Assembly: GCF_026130175.1 (NCBI RefSeq)
Contig: NZ_JAIGNI010000002.1
Location: 1-64,000 of the forward strand
Reading direction: 5' to 3'
Length of the DNA stretch: 64,000 nucleotides
Source of the DNA: Lyngbya sp. CCAP 1446/10
GTDB taxonomy: Bacteria; Cyanobacteriota; Cyanobacteriia; Cyanobacteriales; Microcoleaceae
Shown here: in pieces, positions 7,975 through 16,283 of the stretch
Layout: every line of letters begins with the position of its first letter
How positions within the stretch are numbered: position 1 is the stretch's first letter
The notes under the pieces: generated by a model
Told to the model about the DNA's origin: nothing
Database searches by the model: none
What the model saw: only the letters and a program-made list of their open reading frames with translations
Position numbers and translations under genes: made by a program

Positions 7975-8805
7975 ATGAGTTTGACAGAGATTCCATCCCT
8001 AATTCCAGGGGTATACATTGTAGGTGCAGGCCCCGGAGACCCGGATTTGTTGACTGTTAAGGCTCAAAAACTACTGGCTGCGGCCGATGTCATATTATTT
8101 GCCGATTCTCTAGTCCCTGAGCAAATTTTGGAGGGAGTGCGCGCGGATGCTGAAGTGATCCAAACAGCGGATAAGACTCTCGAAGAGATTGTACCTTTGA
8201 TGGTGGAGCGAGTGCGCGCCGGCAAAAGCGTCGTTCGCCTCCATTCCGGCGATCCCTGTCTCTACGGCGCAGTCGGTGAACAAATGCAGGCTTTGGCTGA
8301 AGCGGGAATTGCTTTTGAGGTAATTCCGGGAATTAGTGCTTTCCAACTTGCGGCAGCTAAACTTAAAATTGAGTTGACAGTTCCGGGAGTTGTGCAGACA
8401 ATTATTTTGACCAGAATTAGCGGCCGCACGGAAGTGCCGGAACGTGAAGAATTAGATAGTTTGGCGGCTCATCAAGCGAGTTTGTGTCTGTATTTGAGCG
8501 CGCGCCATGTCGATCGAGCTCAAGCTCAGTTGATGGAACATTACCCATCGGATTTACCAGTGGCGATTTGTTATCGTTTGGGCTGGCCGGATGAAAAAAT
8601 TGTCCTAGTTCCTCTTGACAAAATGGCGATCGCTACTCGCGAACATAATTTGATCAGAACGACGATGTATGTGATTAGTCCGGCTTTGGGTAAAGAGGCC
8701 CAAGGGCGATCGCGCTTGTACCATCCAGAGCACGATCGGCTTTTCCGATCGAAGGAAGAAGGAAGAAGGAAGAAGGAAGAAGGAAGAGGGAAGAAGGAAG
8801 ATTAA
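7975..8805 (+). CDS. cobM: Precorrin-4 / cobalt-precorrin-4 C11-methyltransferase
   Basis: 276 residues. Methylates C11 of (cobalt-)precorrin-4 with SAM in corrin ring synthesis for B12. Tetrapyrrole-methylase hallmarks are VYIVGAGPGDPDLLTVKAQ at the N terminus, VRLHSGDPCLYGAVGEQ, FEVIPGISAFQLAAAKL, and LYLSARHVDRAQAQL. The last 20 residues (KEEGRRKKEEGRGKKED) are encoded by a GAAGGAA heptamer array that has run into the 3' end of the gene, so this charged tail is not a family feature. The enzyme proper ends near residue 255. No other cob gene is nearby. Confidence 0.92.
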   Translation: MSLTEIPSLIPGVYIVGAGPGDPDLLTVKAQKLLAAADVILFADSLVPEQILEGVRADAEVIQTADKTLEEIVPLMVERVRAGKSVVRLHSGDPCLYGAVGEQMQALAEAGIAFEVIPGISAFQLAAAKLKIELTVPGVVQTIILTRISGRTEVPEREELDSLAAHQASLCLYLSARHVDRAQAQLMEHYPSDLPVAICYRLGWPDEKIVLVPLDKMAIATREHNLIRTTMYVISPALGKEAQGRSRLYHPEHDRLFRSKEEGRRKKEEGRGKKED

Positions 8806-8853
8806 TTCCCGATTACCAATTACCAATTACTAATTACCAATTACCCATTACCC
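8751..8853. repeat. Heptamer arrays across the cobM stop and the following spacer
   Basis: About 8751-8803 is a GAAGGAA-type array inside the cobM reading frame. After the stop, about 8812-8853 is a second array of a different heptamer (CAATTAC/TACCAAT) reaching the ATG of the next gene. Two unrelated 7-base units therefore abut. Confidence 0.85.
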
Positions 8854-9690
8854 ATGAAAGATTTAACTCGCAGAGAATTTATGACTATCACCGCATTAAC
8901 CGCCGGATTTGCCTTAGCAGTTCATCCGATTGCTGCGGCAACTATTACCACAGATACAACTAATTTAGTTGCAGGTGAAGTGAAAATCCCGGTGAAAGAC
9001 GAGTTCATTCCAGCCTACAGAGCCATGCCCGCTACTGGGAGCAATTTTCCAGTAATTTTAGTAATTCAAGAAATCTTCGGAGTTCACGCCCACCTTCAAG
9101 ATATTTGCCGCCGTTTTGCTAAATTGGGCTATTTAGCGATCGCCCCAGAAATGTTTGCCCGTCAAGGTGATGTTTCTAAAATCACCGACATTCAAGAAAT
9201 TATTAGTACAGTTGTCTCCAAAGTTCCCGACGCTCAAGTTATGTCCGATTTAGATGCTACCGTAGAGTGGGCGCAAAAGTCAGGAAAGGGCAATATTGAT
9301 AAGTTGGGAATTACCGGATTTTGCTGGGGAGGGCGAATTGTTTGGATGTATGCCGCCCACAACCCAAAAGTCAAAGCTGGCGTGGCTTGGTACGGGCGTT
9401 TGGTTGGCTCTTCTACGGCTTTGACTCCCAAACATCCGATAGACATTGCAGCAACTTTGAAAGTGCCTGTATTGGGGCTTTACGGCGACAAAGACGAGTC
9501 AATTCCCAACGATACCGTCGAGAAAATGCGGCAAGTTCTCAAAACAGGCAGCAGCGGTTACGAAATTGTGCTTTATGCAGATACGCCGCACGGTTTTAAC
9601 GCTGACTATCGCCCCAGTTACCGGGAAAAAGAAGCTGAGGATGCTTGGAAACGGATGCAAGATTGGTTTAAGAAGCACGGAGTTGTTTGA
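8854..9690 (+). CDS. Dienelactone hydrolase family protein, Tat-exported
   Basis: 278 residues. The N terminus [21 protein letters not shown] is a twin-arginine signal (RR at residues 6-7), so the folded protein should be exported to the periplasm or thylakoid lumen. The alpha/beta-hydrolase core shows the DLH-type Cys nucleophile in [13 protein letters not shown], the acid in [11 protein letters not shown] and the catalytic His in [10 protein letters not shown]. The family opens lactone rings; many cyanobacterial members have no assigned substrate. The start ATG directly follows a heptamer array. Confidence 0.87.
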   Translation: MKDLTRREFMTITALTAGFALAVHPIAAATITTDTTNLVAGEVKIPVKDEFIPAYRAMPATGSNFPVILVIQEIFGVHAHLQDICRRFAKLGYLAIAPEMFARQGDVSKITDIQEIISTVVSKVPDAQVMSDLDATVEWAQKSGKGNIDKLGITGFCWGGRIVWMYAAHNPKVKAGVAWYGRLVGSSTALTPKHPIDIAATLKVPVLGLYGDKDESIPNDTVEKMRQVLKTGSSGYEIVLYADTPHGFNADYRPSYREKEAEDAWKRMQDWFKKHGVV

Positions 9691-9897
9691 GAGTTTTAAA
9701 TGTTGAGTTGTGAGTTAAAATTTACTAGCTTCTCGCTTAAAAATGTTTAGTTAACGAACCGCGAAGACGCGAAAAGCGCGAAGTTAGAGAAAGAAGAGAA
9801 AAAGGTAATATTGCCGATCGCTCTTAAGACAGTTGGGTTTGTGAGCCGGACATTGGTAAACTGGGCTGTGTAGAATTATCGATCGACAGGTAAGCCC

Positions 9898-10380
9898 GTG
9901 TTAGACGAACAAGCTAAAAAGACCATCCTCCGCAAAATCCCTCACGGATTGTACATCTGCGGTGTCAAAGACGGGGAGGAAGTCAACGGTTTCACCGCTA
10001 GCTGGGTGATGCAATCTTCCTTTACCCCTCCCTTAGTCGTCAATTGCGTCAAGCAAGACTCCAAATCCCACGCCATGATCAAAGCCAGCGGTGTCTTTGC
10101 TTTGAGTTTTCTGGAAGAGGGACAAAAAGAGTTAGCCCAGAAATTCTTTAAGCCGCAGCGCCGCGTTGGCAATAAATTTGAGGATGTAGAATTTTATGCT
10201 GGGGCGGAAACTGGCTGTCCGATTATTTCGGACTCTCTGGGTTACATCGAGTGCAATGTTGTCGGTGCTGTGGAACACGGGGATCACACGGTTTATGTGG
10301 GAGAAGTTATCGGTGCAGGGGTTCACCGCGAGGGATCTCCGTTGCAGTTAGAAACCACTGGTTGGAATTACGGCGGTTAA
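9898..10380 (+). CDS. Flavin reductase-like, FMN-binding protein
   Basis: 160 residues from a GTG start. The protein matches the flavin-reductase-like FMN-binding split barrel: N-terminal KIPHGLYICGVKDGEEVNGFTASWVMQSSF, the middle CVKQDSKSHAMI, and C-terminal GDHTVYVGEVIGAG. Members use NAD(P)H to reduce free flavin, or bind FMN as part of a partner oxygenase system. In cyanobacteria similar domains are also fused to flavodiiron proteins, but here the domain stands alone. No ATG lies upstream in frame near the conserved region, so GTG is the best start. Confidence 0.85.
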   Translation: MLDEQAKKTILRKIPHGLYICGVKDGEEVNGFTASWVMQSSFTPPLVVNCVKQDSKSHAMIKASGVFALSFLEEGQKELAQKFFKPQRRVGNKFEDVEFYAGAETGCPIISDSLGYIECNVVGAVEHGDHTVYVGEVIGAGVHREGSPLQLETTGWNYGG

Positions 10381-10384
10381 AGAC

Positions 10385-10441
10385 TTGGCAGTTGGTAACT
10401 GGCAGTTGGCAGTTGTCAGTTGTCAGTTGTCAGTTGTCAGT
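10385..10441. repeat. Heptamer array (GTTGTCA type)
   Basis: Variant units GTTGGTA/ACTGGCA grade into perfect GTTGTCA repeats. The array fills the whole spacer between two convergent genes. Confidence 0.85.
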
Positions 10442-10443
10442 TG

Positions 10444-10950
10444 TTAAGAAAGGCGAGTTAAAATTAATAAAAAATCGGCGATAATTTTGTCGGCATTTTC
10501 TTCTGTCAAAATTGGTACGTGTACGAAAATACATTTGGTGCTAAGTTGAGAATCTGCAAGGTGTTTTAAAACCGCATAATATAGGGCTTCGCATACAAAT
10601 TTTCCGGCTTCGTGACTGATTTCTGTGGTTGCTAAATCAGCGATTAATGATTCGAGATTGACTGCTGTTTTCAGCATATCTGTATCGCAGCAAGCGCAGG
10701 ATTCTATGGTTAATTTTTGTCTGCTTTCTGCCATGCCGCAGCAGATAATGGTGTCGGGTTGGATTTGGTTGATTTGGGCGATCGCCAAATTGGGCGCTGA
10801 CTGAAAATCTACGGGCAGTTTCCTCAAAAAAGTCAGGGAATCAGCCAAAGATTGAATTTGAGAAATCTTGGCTAATAAGTCGTCAGAAGAGTTTGATTTC
10901 TGATGGGGAAGCCAAGTATTAAATGATGTTAATAAAAATTTGGTTGTCAT
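10444..10950 (-). CDS. Pyroglutamyl-peptidase I-like protein (peptidase C15)
   Basis: 168 residues from the ATG at 10950. An upstream in-frame extension is encoded by a repeat array and is not believed. C15 features are the opening TKFLLTSFNTWLPH, CGMAESRQKL (the loop around residue 75), the catalytic Cys in AGKFVCEALYYAVLKHL, and the His in IFVHVPIL. Pcp cleaves N-terminal pyroglutamate in the cytoplasm. Loop segments are shorter and less conserved than in classical Pcp (about 215 residues), so activity is not certain. It is convergent with the flavin reductase gene. Confidence 0.7.
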   Translation of the reverse strand: MTTKFLLTSFNTWLPHQKSNSSDDLLAKISQIQSLADSLTFLRKLPVDFQSAPNLAIAQINQIQPDTIICCGMAESRQKLTIESCACCDTDMLKTAVNLESLIADLATTEISHEAGKFVCEALYYAVLKHLADSQLSTKCIFVHVPILTEENADKIIADFLLILTRLS

Positions 10951-11105
10951 AAATGATTGGGAATTGGGAATTGGGCATTGGGCATTGGGCATTGGGCATT
11001 GGAAGTAACAAATAACCATTCGACCCTTCGACTACGCGAGCGGGGACAGCACTAATGACTAATGACTAATGACTAATGACTAATGACTAATTACTAATTA
11101 CTGAT
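10951..11105. repeat. Heptamer arrays (GGGCATT, then TAATGAC)
   Basis: GGAATTGGGCATT-type heptamers at about 10957-11001 and a TAATGAC array at about 11052-11103, separated by a short stretch (CCCTTCGACTACGCGAGCGG) that resembles one at 61602-61622. No gene. Confidence 0.85.
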
Positions 11106-11155
11106 GACGTTTTGTGCAATAATACCGCTATCGATCATATAAGGCAAGTAAGTCA

Positions 11156-11791
11156 ATGTCTGTCATCGCAGTAGTAGACTATGACATGGGCAATCTGCAC
11201 TCGGTCTGTAAAGGCTTGGAAAATGTGGGTGCAGTGCCAAAAATTACGGATTCTCCGGCTATAATCGAGCAGGCGGATGCGGTGGTTTTGCCGGGAGTGG
11301 GTTCGTTTGACCCGGCAATGCAGAATTTACGATCGCGCAATTTGATAGAACCGATAAAAAGTGCGATCGCCTCTGGGAAACCTTTTTTAGGCATTTGTTT
11401 GGGTTTGCAAATTCTGTTTGAAAGTTCCGAAGAAGGCGTAGAACCGGGATTGGGCGTGATTGCGGGAAAAGTACGCAGGTTTCGCTCGGAACCGGGGTTG
11501 ACAATTCCACACATGGGATGGAATCAATTGGAATTTGCTCAGCCGAATCTGCCACTATGGGAAGGTTTACCCTCTGAACCTTGGGTTTATTTCGTGCATT
11601 CTTATTATGTTGATCCGGTTGATTTGGAAGTGCGATCGGCAATGGTGACTCACGGTAGTCAAAATGTGACGGCGGCTATCGCTAAAGGCAATCTGATGGC
11701 TGTGCAATTTCACCCGGAAAAGTCTTCGACTACGGGATTGCAAATGCTGTCAAATTTTGTCAGTCTGGTGAGGGCAAAGGTAGCTGCTTAG
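11156..11791 (+). CDS. hisH: Imidazole glycerol phosphate synthase, glutaminase subunit
   Basis: 211 residues, full length. Class-I glutamine amidotransferase that feeds ammonia to HisF in histidine and AICAR formation. The catalytic triad is visible: Cys81 in LGICLGLQ, and His186 and Glu188 in AVQFHPEKSS. The oxyanion strand is VLPGVGSFDPAM. HisF is not in the window, so the two subunits are encoded apart, which is common in cyanobacteria. A hairpin terminator follows. Confidence 0.96.
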   Translation: MSVIAVVDYDMGNLHSVCKGLENVGAVPKITDSPAIIEQADAVVLPGVGSFDPAMQNLRSRNLIEPIKSAIASGKPFLGICLGLQILFESSEEGVEPGLGVIAGKVRRFRSEPGLTIPHMGWNQLEFAQPNLPLWEGLPSEPWVYFVHSYYVDPVDLEVRSAMVTHGSQNVTAAIAKGNLMAVQFHPEKSSTTGLQMLSNFVSLVRAKVAA

Positions 11792-11803
11792 GCGATTTGT
11801 GCA

Positions 11804-11834
11804 AAACCCGGTTTGTGGTATGAACCGGGTTTTT
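11804..11834 (+). terminator. Intrinsic terminator of hisH
   Basis: Stem AACCCGGTT / AACCGGGTT around a loop of about 10 bases, ending in TTTTT on the plus strand, 12 bases after the hisH stop. The AACCCGG stem recurs in other hairpins of the window. Confidence 0.75.
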
Positions 11835-11940
11835 AGAGTTTTCAAGGATACCATGATCGAAAAAAAATGCAACTGTAAATCTGCTCCAAACCCATATCCA
11901 GTAATTCATCCATAATTCTAAATTTTGAAATAGTAAATCT

Positions 11941-12055
11941 ACCTAATTCAACGTAAAATACGGATCGCTAAAAAGCTTGATGTCTTCTTCCGTCTTCCTT
12001 CTTCCTTCTTCCTTCTTCCTTCTTCCTTCTTCCTTCTTCCTTCTTCCTTCTACTT
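11941..12055 (+). repeat. rsmD leader: conserved 38-bp block plus heptamer array
   Basis: 11941-11978 matches 2487-2524 in front of purN at 37 of 38 positions. It is followed by a CTTCTTC/CTTCCTT array (about 11983-12049) and the same CTACTT-ATG junction. No Shine-Dalgarno sequence is present before the start codon. Confidence 0.85.
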
Positions 12056-12604
12056 ATGAGTCTGAGAATTTGCGGCAACCGCCAAATCAAAACTCTGCCG
12101 GGACTGGCAACTCGCCCGACACTGGCGCGAGTCAGAGAGGCTTTATTTAATATTTGGCAGGGGACGATCGCAGATTGTAGATGGCTTGACATTTGTACCG
12201 GCAGTGGTTCGATGGGTGCAGAGGCTTTGTGTCGCCAAGCAGCGAGTGTTACTGGTATCGAACAGTCGGCGAAAGCTTGTGCAATTATCCGCGAAAACTG
12301 GGAAAAAATAGCAGATTCTTCTCAAGAAGTCCAAATATTGCGGGGAGACGCGATCGCAAAATTGACGGCACTAGCGGGACAGCAGTTCGATCGCATTTAC
12401 TTCGATCCGCCCTACGCCAGCGACTTGTACGAACCTGTGTTAAATGCGATCGCCAGCCAAGAAATGTTAGCACCACACGGCGAAATCGCGATCGAACACA
12501 GCCCGGAGCGATCGACACAACCGATACCTGGCCTAGAAATTTGCCGCCAGAAAGTGTACGGCAATACAGCATTAACCTTCTATAGCCCAATACGGTTCCG
12601 ATAA
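12056..12604 (+). CDS. rsmD: 16S rRNA (guanine966-N2)-methyltransferase
   Basis: 182 residues, normal length. Methylates N2 of G966 in the 30S subunit during assembly. Visible are RPTLARVREALFNIW (RsmD N-terminal signature), the SAM motif WLDICTGSGSMGAEAL, and the catalytic FDPPYASD (N6/N2-type DPPY motif). The start is the ATG that follows the shared pyrimidine leader. An R2 hairpin begins right after the stop and may end the transcript. Confidence 0.95.
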   Translation: MSLRICGNRQIKTLPGLATRPTLARVREALFNIWQGTIADCRWLDICTGSGSMGAEALCRQAASVTGIEQSAKACAIIRENWEKIADSSQEVQILRGDAIAKLTALAGQQFDRIYFDPPYASDLYEPVLNAIASQEMLAPHGEIAIEHSPERSTQPIPGLEICRQKVYGNTALTFYSPIRFR

Positions 12605-12693
12605 GAAGACGGGGCGGTTGAAACCGTACGTCTTATCTTCAGTCCGCGGAGGCGGACTTCGTTTGTGTAGACGCGGTTTCAACCGCCGTCTTA
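12605..12693. repeat. R2 palindrome after rsmD
   Basis: Long hairpin: AAGACGGGGCGGTTGAAACC pairs with GGTTTCAACCGCCGTCTT, enclosing a second stem AGTCCGC-ggAG-GCGGACT. It starts one base after the rsmD stop. Confidence 0.8.
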
Positions 12694-12796
12694 TTGTCAA
12701 CTGAACTGAGCAATCCCCGAAATAAATCGAGTTTACGCTGAAAATAAAGACTTTCAGTTGTAACATAAGTTGCAAAGTGTGAGTGTGAATATTCCT

Positions 12797-12803
12797 AAAG
12801 GAG
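12797..12803 (+). promoter_or_regulatory. Ribosome binding site deciding the glmM start
   Basis: AAAGGAG ends five bases before the ATG at 12809. This favours that ATG over the in-frame TTG at 12770, which has no such signal. Confidence 0.75.
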
Positions 12804-12808
12804 TGAAT

Positions 12809-14269
12809 ATGGTTCAGACACCTTCGCGCCATCGTGGTAGCGAATTTCCGGCTGCTAACTCAGTACAGCCAGCCAAACGCGATAGTATTCTGTTGGGAAA
12901 TAGCCTCTCCCTACCAAATACTAAACTCTTTGGCACAGACGGCATTCGCGGGAAAGTTGGAGAATTGCTGAATGCACCCCTAGCCCTGCAAGTTGGCTTC
13001 TGGGCTGGACAAATTATGCGCCAAAATGCCCCCAACCAGGGCCCGGTTATTTTAGGGCAAGACAGCAGGAATTCCAGCGATATGCTGGCAATGGCACTGT
13101 CAGCGGGTTTGACAGCCGCCGGTTTGGAAGTGTGGAATTTGGGATTGTGTCCGACTCCCTGCGTTGCTTATCTGGCAAGCATTTCGGATTCTGTCGGCGG
13201 TGTGATGATTTCGGCTTCTCACAATCCCCCAGAAGATAACGGGATTAAGTTTTTTGGCTCAAACGGCTCTAAGCTGTCGCAGCAGTTGCAGGAACAAATC
13301 GAAGCGGGAATCCGGGGGGCTAAGGTTCCGGTTGCTAGTTTTGCTTTGGGACAACACTACCACCGCCAGGAGTTGGTGAAAGATTATGCTGCTTCTGTCT
13401 CTGATTCGCTGCAACAGATGAATTTGTCGGGAATGCGGGTGGTTTTGGATTTGGCCTGGGGGGCGGCGGCGGGTTTAGCGCCGGCGGTGTTCGAGCAAAT
13501 GGGGGCGGATGTGATCTGTTTGCACAACTCTCCAGATGGATCTCGCATTAATGTTAACTGCGGTTCTACTCATCTCGAAAGTTTGCAAGCGGCGGTTTTG
13601 GAACACAATGCTGATTTGGGATTTGCTTTTGACGGTGATGCCGATCGAGTTTTGGGTGTTGACAACAAAGGTCGATCGATTGATGGCGATTACATTCTTT
13701 ATCTGTGGGGCCGGCAGTTGCGCGACTCCGAACAGTTACCGGATAATTTAATTATTTCTACTGTAATGGCTAACCTCGGCTTCGAGCGAGCTTGGGAAGA
13801 ATTGGGGGGCAAACTAACTAGAACGAACGTGGGAGATCAGCACGTTCATGCTGAAATGCAGCGCACGGGTGCGATGTTGGGCGGCGAACAGTCGGGGCAC
13901 ATTCTTTGTCCGCATTTCGGTATCAGTGGCGATGGTTTGCTGACAGCTTTGCATATAGCTTCGCTGGTGCGCCAATCCGGGGAATCTTTAGCGCAATTGG
14001 TCAGCGGCAGTTTCCAAACTTATCCGCAGTTGCTGGTAAATGTGCGGGTGGACGATCGCGAAAAACGGCTAAGATGGCACGAGTGCGAACCCATGCAAAA
14101 GGCGATCGATCGTGCTAACACTGCAATGGGAGAACAGGGACGGATTTTGGTTCGCGCTTCTGGCACTGAACCCCTGATCCGAGTTATGGTGGAAGCTGCC
14201 AACGCCGAATTGGCTAATTTCTGGACTGAAAATTTAGTCTTAGCTGTTCAGAAACACATAGCTATTTGA
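12809..14269 (+). CDS. glmM: Phosphoglucosamine mutase
   Basis: 486 residues from ATG 12809. Interconverts glucosamine-6-P and glucosamine-1-P on the way to UDP-GlcNAc for peptidoglycan and polysaccharide. Alpha-D-phosphohexomutase landmarks are [12 protein letters not shown] near residue 40, the phosphoserine loop [18 protein letters not shown] (Ser137), the metal site [12 protein letters not shown], the sugar loop GGEQSGHI, and the phosphate-binding [14 protein letters not shown] at the end. The first 35 residues are an extra Ser/Pro/Asn-rich lead. The stop codon merges into a heptamer array. Confidence 0.94.
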   Translation: MVQTPSRHRGSEFPAANSVQPAKRDSILLGNSLSLPNTKLFGTDGIRGKVGELLNAPLALQVGFWAGQIMRQNAPNQGPVILGQDSRNSSDMLAMALSAGLTAAGLEVWNLGLCPTPCVAYLASISDSVGGVMISASHNPPEDNGIKFFGSNGSKLSQQLQEQIEAGIRGAKVPVASFALGQHYHRQELVKDYAASVSDSLQQMNLSGMRVVLDLAWGAAAGLAPAVFEQMGADVICLHNSPDGSRINVNCGSTHLESLQAAVLEHNADLGFAFDGDADRVLGVDNKGRSIDGDYILYLWGRQLRDSEQLPDNLIISTVMANLGFERAWEELGGKLTRTNVGDQHVHAEMQRTGAMLGGEQSGHILCPHFGISGDGLLTALHIASLVRQSGESLAQLVSGSFQTYPQLLVNVRVDDREKRLRWHECEPMQKAIDRANTAMGEQGRILVRASGTEPLIRVMVEAANAELANFWTENLVLAVQKHIAI

Positions 14270-14305
14270 TGGAAGAAGGAAGAAGGAAGAAGGAAGAGGG
14301 AAGAA
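14269..14305. repeat. Heptamer array (GAAGGAA type) after glmM
   Basis: The array begins at the last base of the glmM stop codon and runs about 36 bases. Confidence 0.85.
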
Positions 14306-14314
14306 GCCTTCATC

Positions 14315-14500
14315 GTGTCAACTTAAGTCGGAAATCCTTTGTATTTCTCGTTTATCGCCGAGGCCTGATCCCCCTAAATTCCCCGGATAGTCGGGGAACT
14401 TTGAGAATATTCTTGTCCCCCCTTATTAAGGGGTTCCAGGGATATCTAGGCCTCGACAATAAACATTAGGCTAATATTAAGCTTGAGATTAAGTTGACAC
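14315..14500. repeat. Nested palindromic element with R3 core
   Basis: The outer ends are a perfect 12-base inverted repeat (GTGTCAACTTAA at 14315-14326, TTAAGTTGACAC at 14489-14500). Inside it is a second inverted repeat of 17 bases with two mismatches (GTTTATCGCCGAGGCCT at 14350-14366 against 14448-14464). The centre is an R3-type C-run/G-run block (14369-14440). The element is about 186 bases, non-coding, and structurally like a MITE. The last 130 bases before the next gene show nothing further. Confidence 0.65.
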
Positions 14501-14630
14501 AAATGGCAAGAATCCTCTAGAGAAATATAGGGAATATTGAAACCAATTTTTCATTCTTATTCCCTCATCCTGATTCCCTCTAGACTAAACAACTAAATCC
14601 TTCTTTCTTGATTTCCTCATTTTTGATTTT

Positions 14631-16265
14631 ATGAACAGCAAATCAATTCAAAATGGGCTGGTGCATCGAACTTCGTTAAAACTTTTAATTGTTATCATAT
14701 TAATAACTGGGATATTTTTTAGATTTACAAACCTCGATCACAAAGTCTACTCTTTCGACGAATCTATCACGTCGCTGCGAATTTCTGGCTATACCTGGAC
14801 GGAAATGGTACAGCAAGATTTTCAAGGAAAAATAATTAGCGTCGCCGATTTGCAGCAAAAATATCAGCAAATAAATTCCGAAAAAAGTTGGTTGGATACT
14901 GTTAAAGGTTTAGCTACAGAAGAACCTCAATTACCGCCGCTGTATTTTATATTAGCCAGATTCTGGGTGCAGTTGTTCGGCCCGCAAGTGGCGACTGTCA
15001 GAAGTCTTTCCGCTTGGATTAGTTTGCTAGTTTTTCCCAGCATTTATTGGCTATGCTGGGAATTATTTCGATCTACTTCTGTGGGATGGGTTGCTGTGAC
15101 AATCACCGCTGTGTCGCCGTTTCACGTCTTGTACGCGCAAGAAGCAAGACCGTACATGATGTTTGCAGTCCTTGTCTTGCTGTCGAATGCGATGCTGCTG
15201 CGGGCGATCGCCCTACAAAAAAATCCCGCCACATTTAAATCAAGATCTAAATTGAGCAAGGCTGTTTGGTCTATTTATGCGATCGCCCTGACGCTAGGAC
15301 TGTATTGTAGTTTATTATTTTTTATAGTAATATTAGCCCACGGTATCTACGTAATTATCAATGAAAATTGGCGTGTTAGCCAAACATTAATAGCTTATTT
15401 ACTAGCTTCAGCGGCAGCAACACTCATTTTCTTACCTTGGATTTTTGTATTAGTTTATAACTCGCCCAAAATCGCTGCCACAGTAGGCTTGCCCCGTCTT
15501 TCTCTCTCGGTCATGTCTTCACTTAAATCTTTGATTCTTATCACCTGCCGTAATTTTGTTGACACGCATTGGGCAGGCGGAATAATTAAATTAGGTGCGA
15601 ATAATATTAATGATTTACCGAGACTAATTGTAGCAGTTATATTAATGTTGTCGATCGTATATTCAATCTACTTCATTTGCTACTCAACTCCCAAGCGAGT
15701 TTGGCTGTTTGTCTTGACAGCCATCGCAATTACAGCGATAGTATTGATAGCAGTAGGAGGCGTCGCCGATCGCTATCTAGTTCCCTATATTTTAGGAATT
15801 CAGCTAGCTGTGGCTTACCTGTTTACCGCTAAAATTGTAGCCGCCACCAATCCCCGACAACAAAAGCTGTGGCAGCTCGGCTTAATAGCCCTAATATCAA
15901 GTGAAATAGTTTCTTGTGCCGTTAGCTCACAATCACAACTTTGGTGGAACAAGTATCCTTCTAGCACTAAATACAATCCCCAAGTAGCAGCGATTGTCAA
16001 TCAAGCCCAAAAACCTTTATTAATTAGTCACGGAGGCAACAACCTTACCGGAAAAATAATGTCTATCAGCTATTTACTGAAGCCACAAACACAGCTTTTA
16101 CTAGCAGTTAAACCAGAGCAAGTCAAAATCCCGGATGGTTTTAGCGATGTATTTATCTACCGAAGCACCGAACTATTGCAATTTGAACTAGAAAAAGTGC
16201 AAAAATATAAAATCATACCAATTTACAAACCGGGCGATGTGTGGCTTTGGCGTTTAGAGAAATAA
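14631..16265 (+). CDS. GT39-like polytopic glycosyltransferase
   Basis: 544 residues with about ten hydrophobic spans. After the first span comes FRFTNLDHKVYSFDESITSLRISGY, the extracytoplasmic Asp/Glu loop typical of the PMT/ArnT (GT39, GT-C fold) class. Next come ATEEPQLPPLYFILARFW and VSPFHVLYAQEARPYMMF, also standard in cyanobacterial GT39 proteins. Such enzymes use lipid-linked sugars to glycosylate proteins or lipids on the outer face of the membrane. It stands 18 bases upstream of the GT2 gene and is probably co-transcribed with the hps-type genes. Donor and acceptor are unknown. Confidence 0.8.
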   Translation: MNSKSIQNGLVHRTSLKLLIVIILITGIFFRFTNLDHKVYSFDESITSLRISGYTWTEMVQQDFQGKIISVADLQQKYQQINSEKSWLDTVKGLATEEPQLPPLYFILARFWVQLFGPQVATVRSLSAWISLLVFPSIYWLCWELFRSTSVGWVAVTITAVSPFHVLYAQEARPYMMFAVLVLLSNAMLLRAIALQKNPATFKSRSKLSKAVWSIYAIALTLGLYCSLLFFIVILAHGIYVIINENWRVSQTLIAYLLASAAATLIFLPWIFVLVYNSPKIAATVGLPRLSLSVMSSLKSLILITCRNFVDTHWAGGIIKLGANNINDLPRLIVAVILMLSIVYSIYFICYSTPKRVWLFVLTAIAITAIVLIAVGGVADRYLVPYILGIQLAVAYLFTAKIVAATNPRQQKLWQLGLIALISSEIVSCAVSSQSQLWWNKYPSSTKYNPQVAAIVNQAQKPLLISHGGNNLTGKIMSISYLLKPQTQLLLAVKPEQVKIPDGFSDVFIYRSTELLQFELEKVQKYKIIPIYKPGDVWLWRLEK

Positions 16266-16283
16266 CAAAAGTGGCAACTGCGA

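Noticed and set aside
7857-7975. Possible cobalamin riboswitch upstream of cobM
   Set aside because: The 120-base leader shows only a short hairpin and none of the B12-box sequence.
12770-12808. TTG start for glmM adding 13 residues
   Set aside because: The ATG at 12809 has AAAGGAG at ideal spacing; the TTG has none.
14266-14469. 67-codon frame starting within the glmM stop codon
   Set aside because: Made of a heptamer array and the nested palindromic element; no ribosome site.
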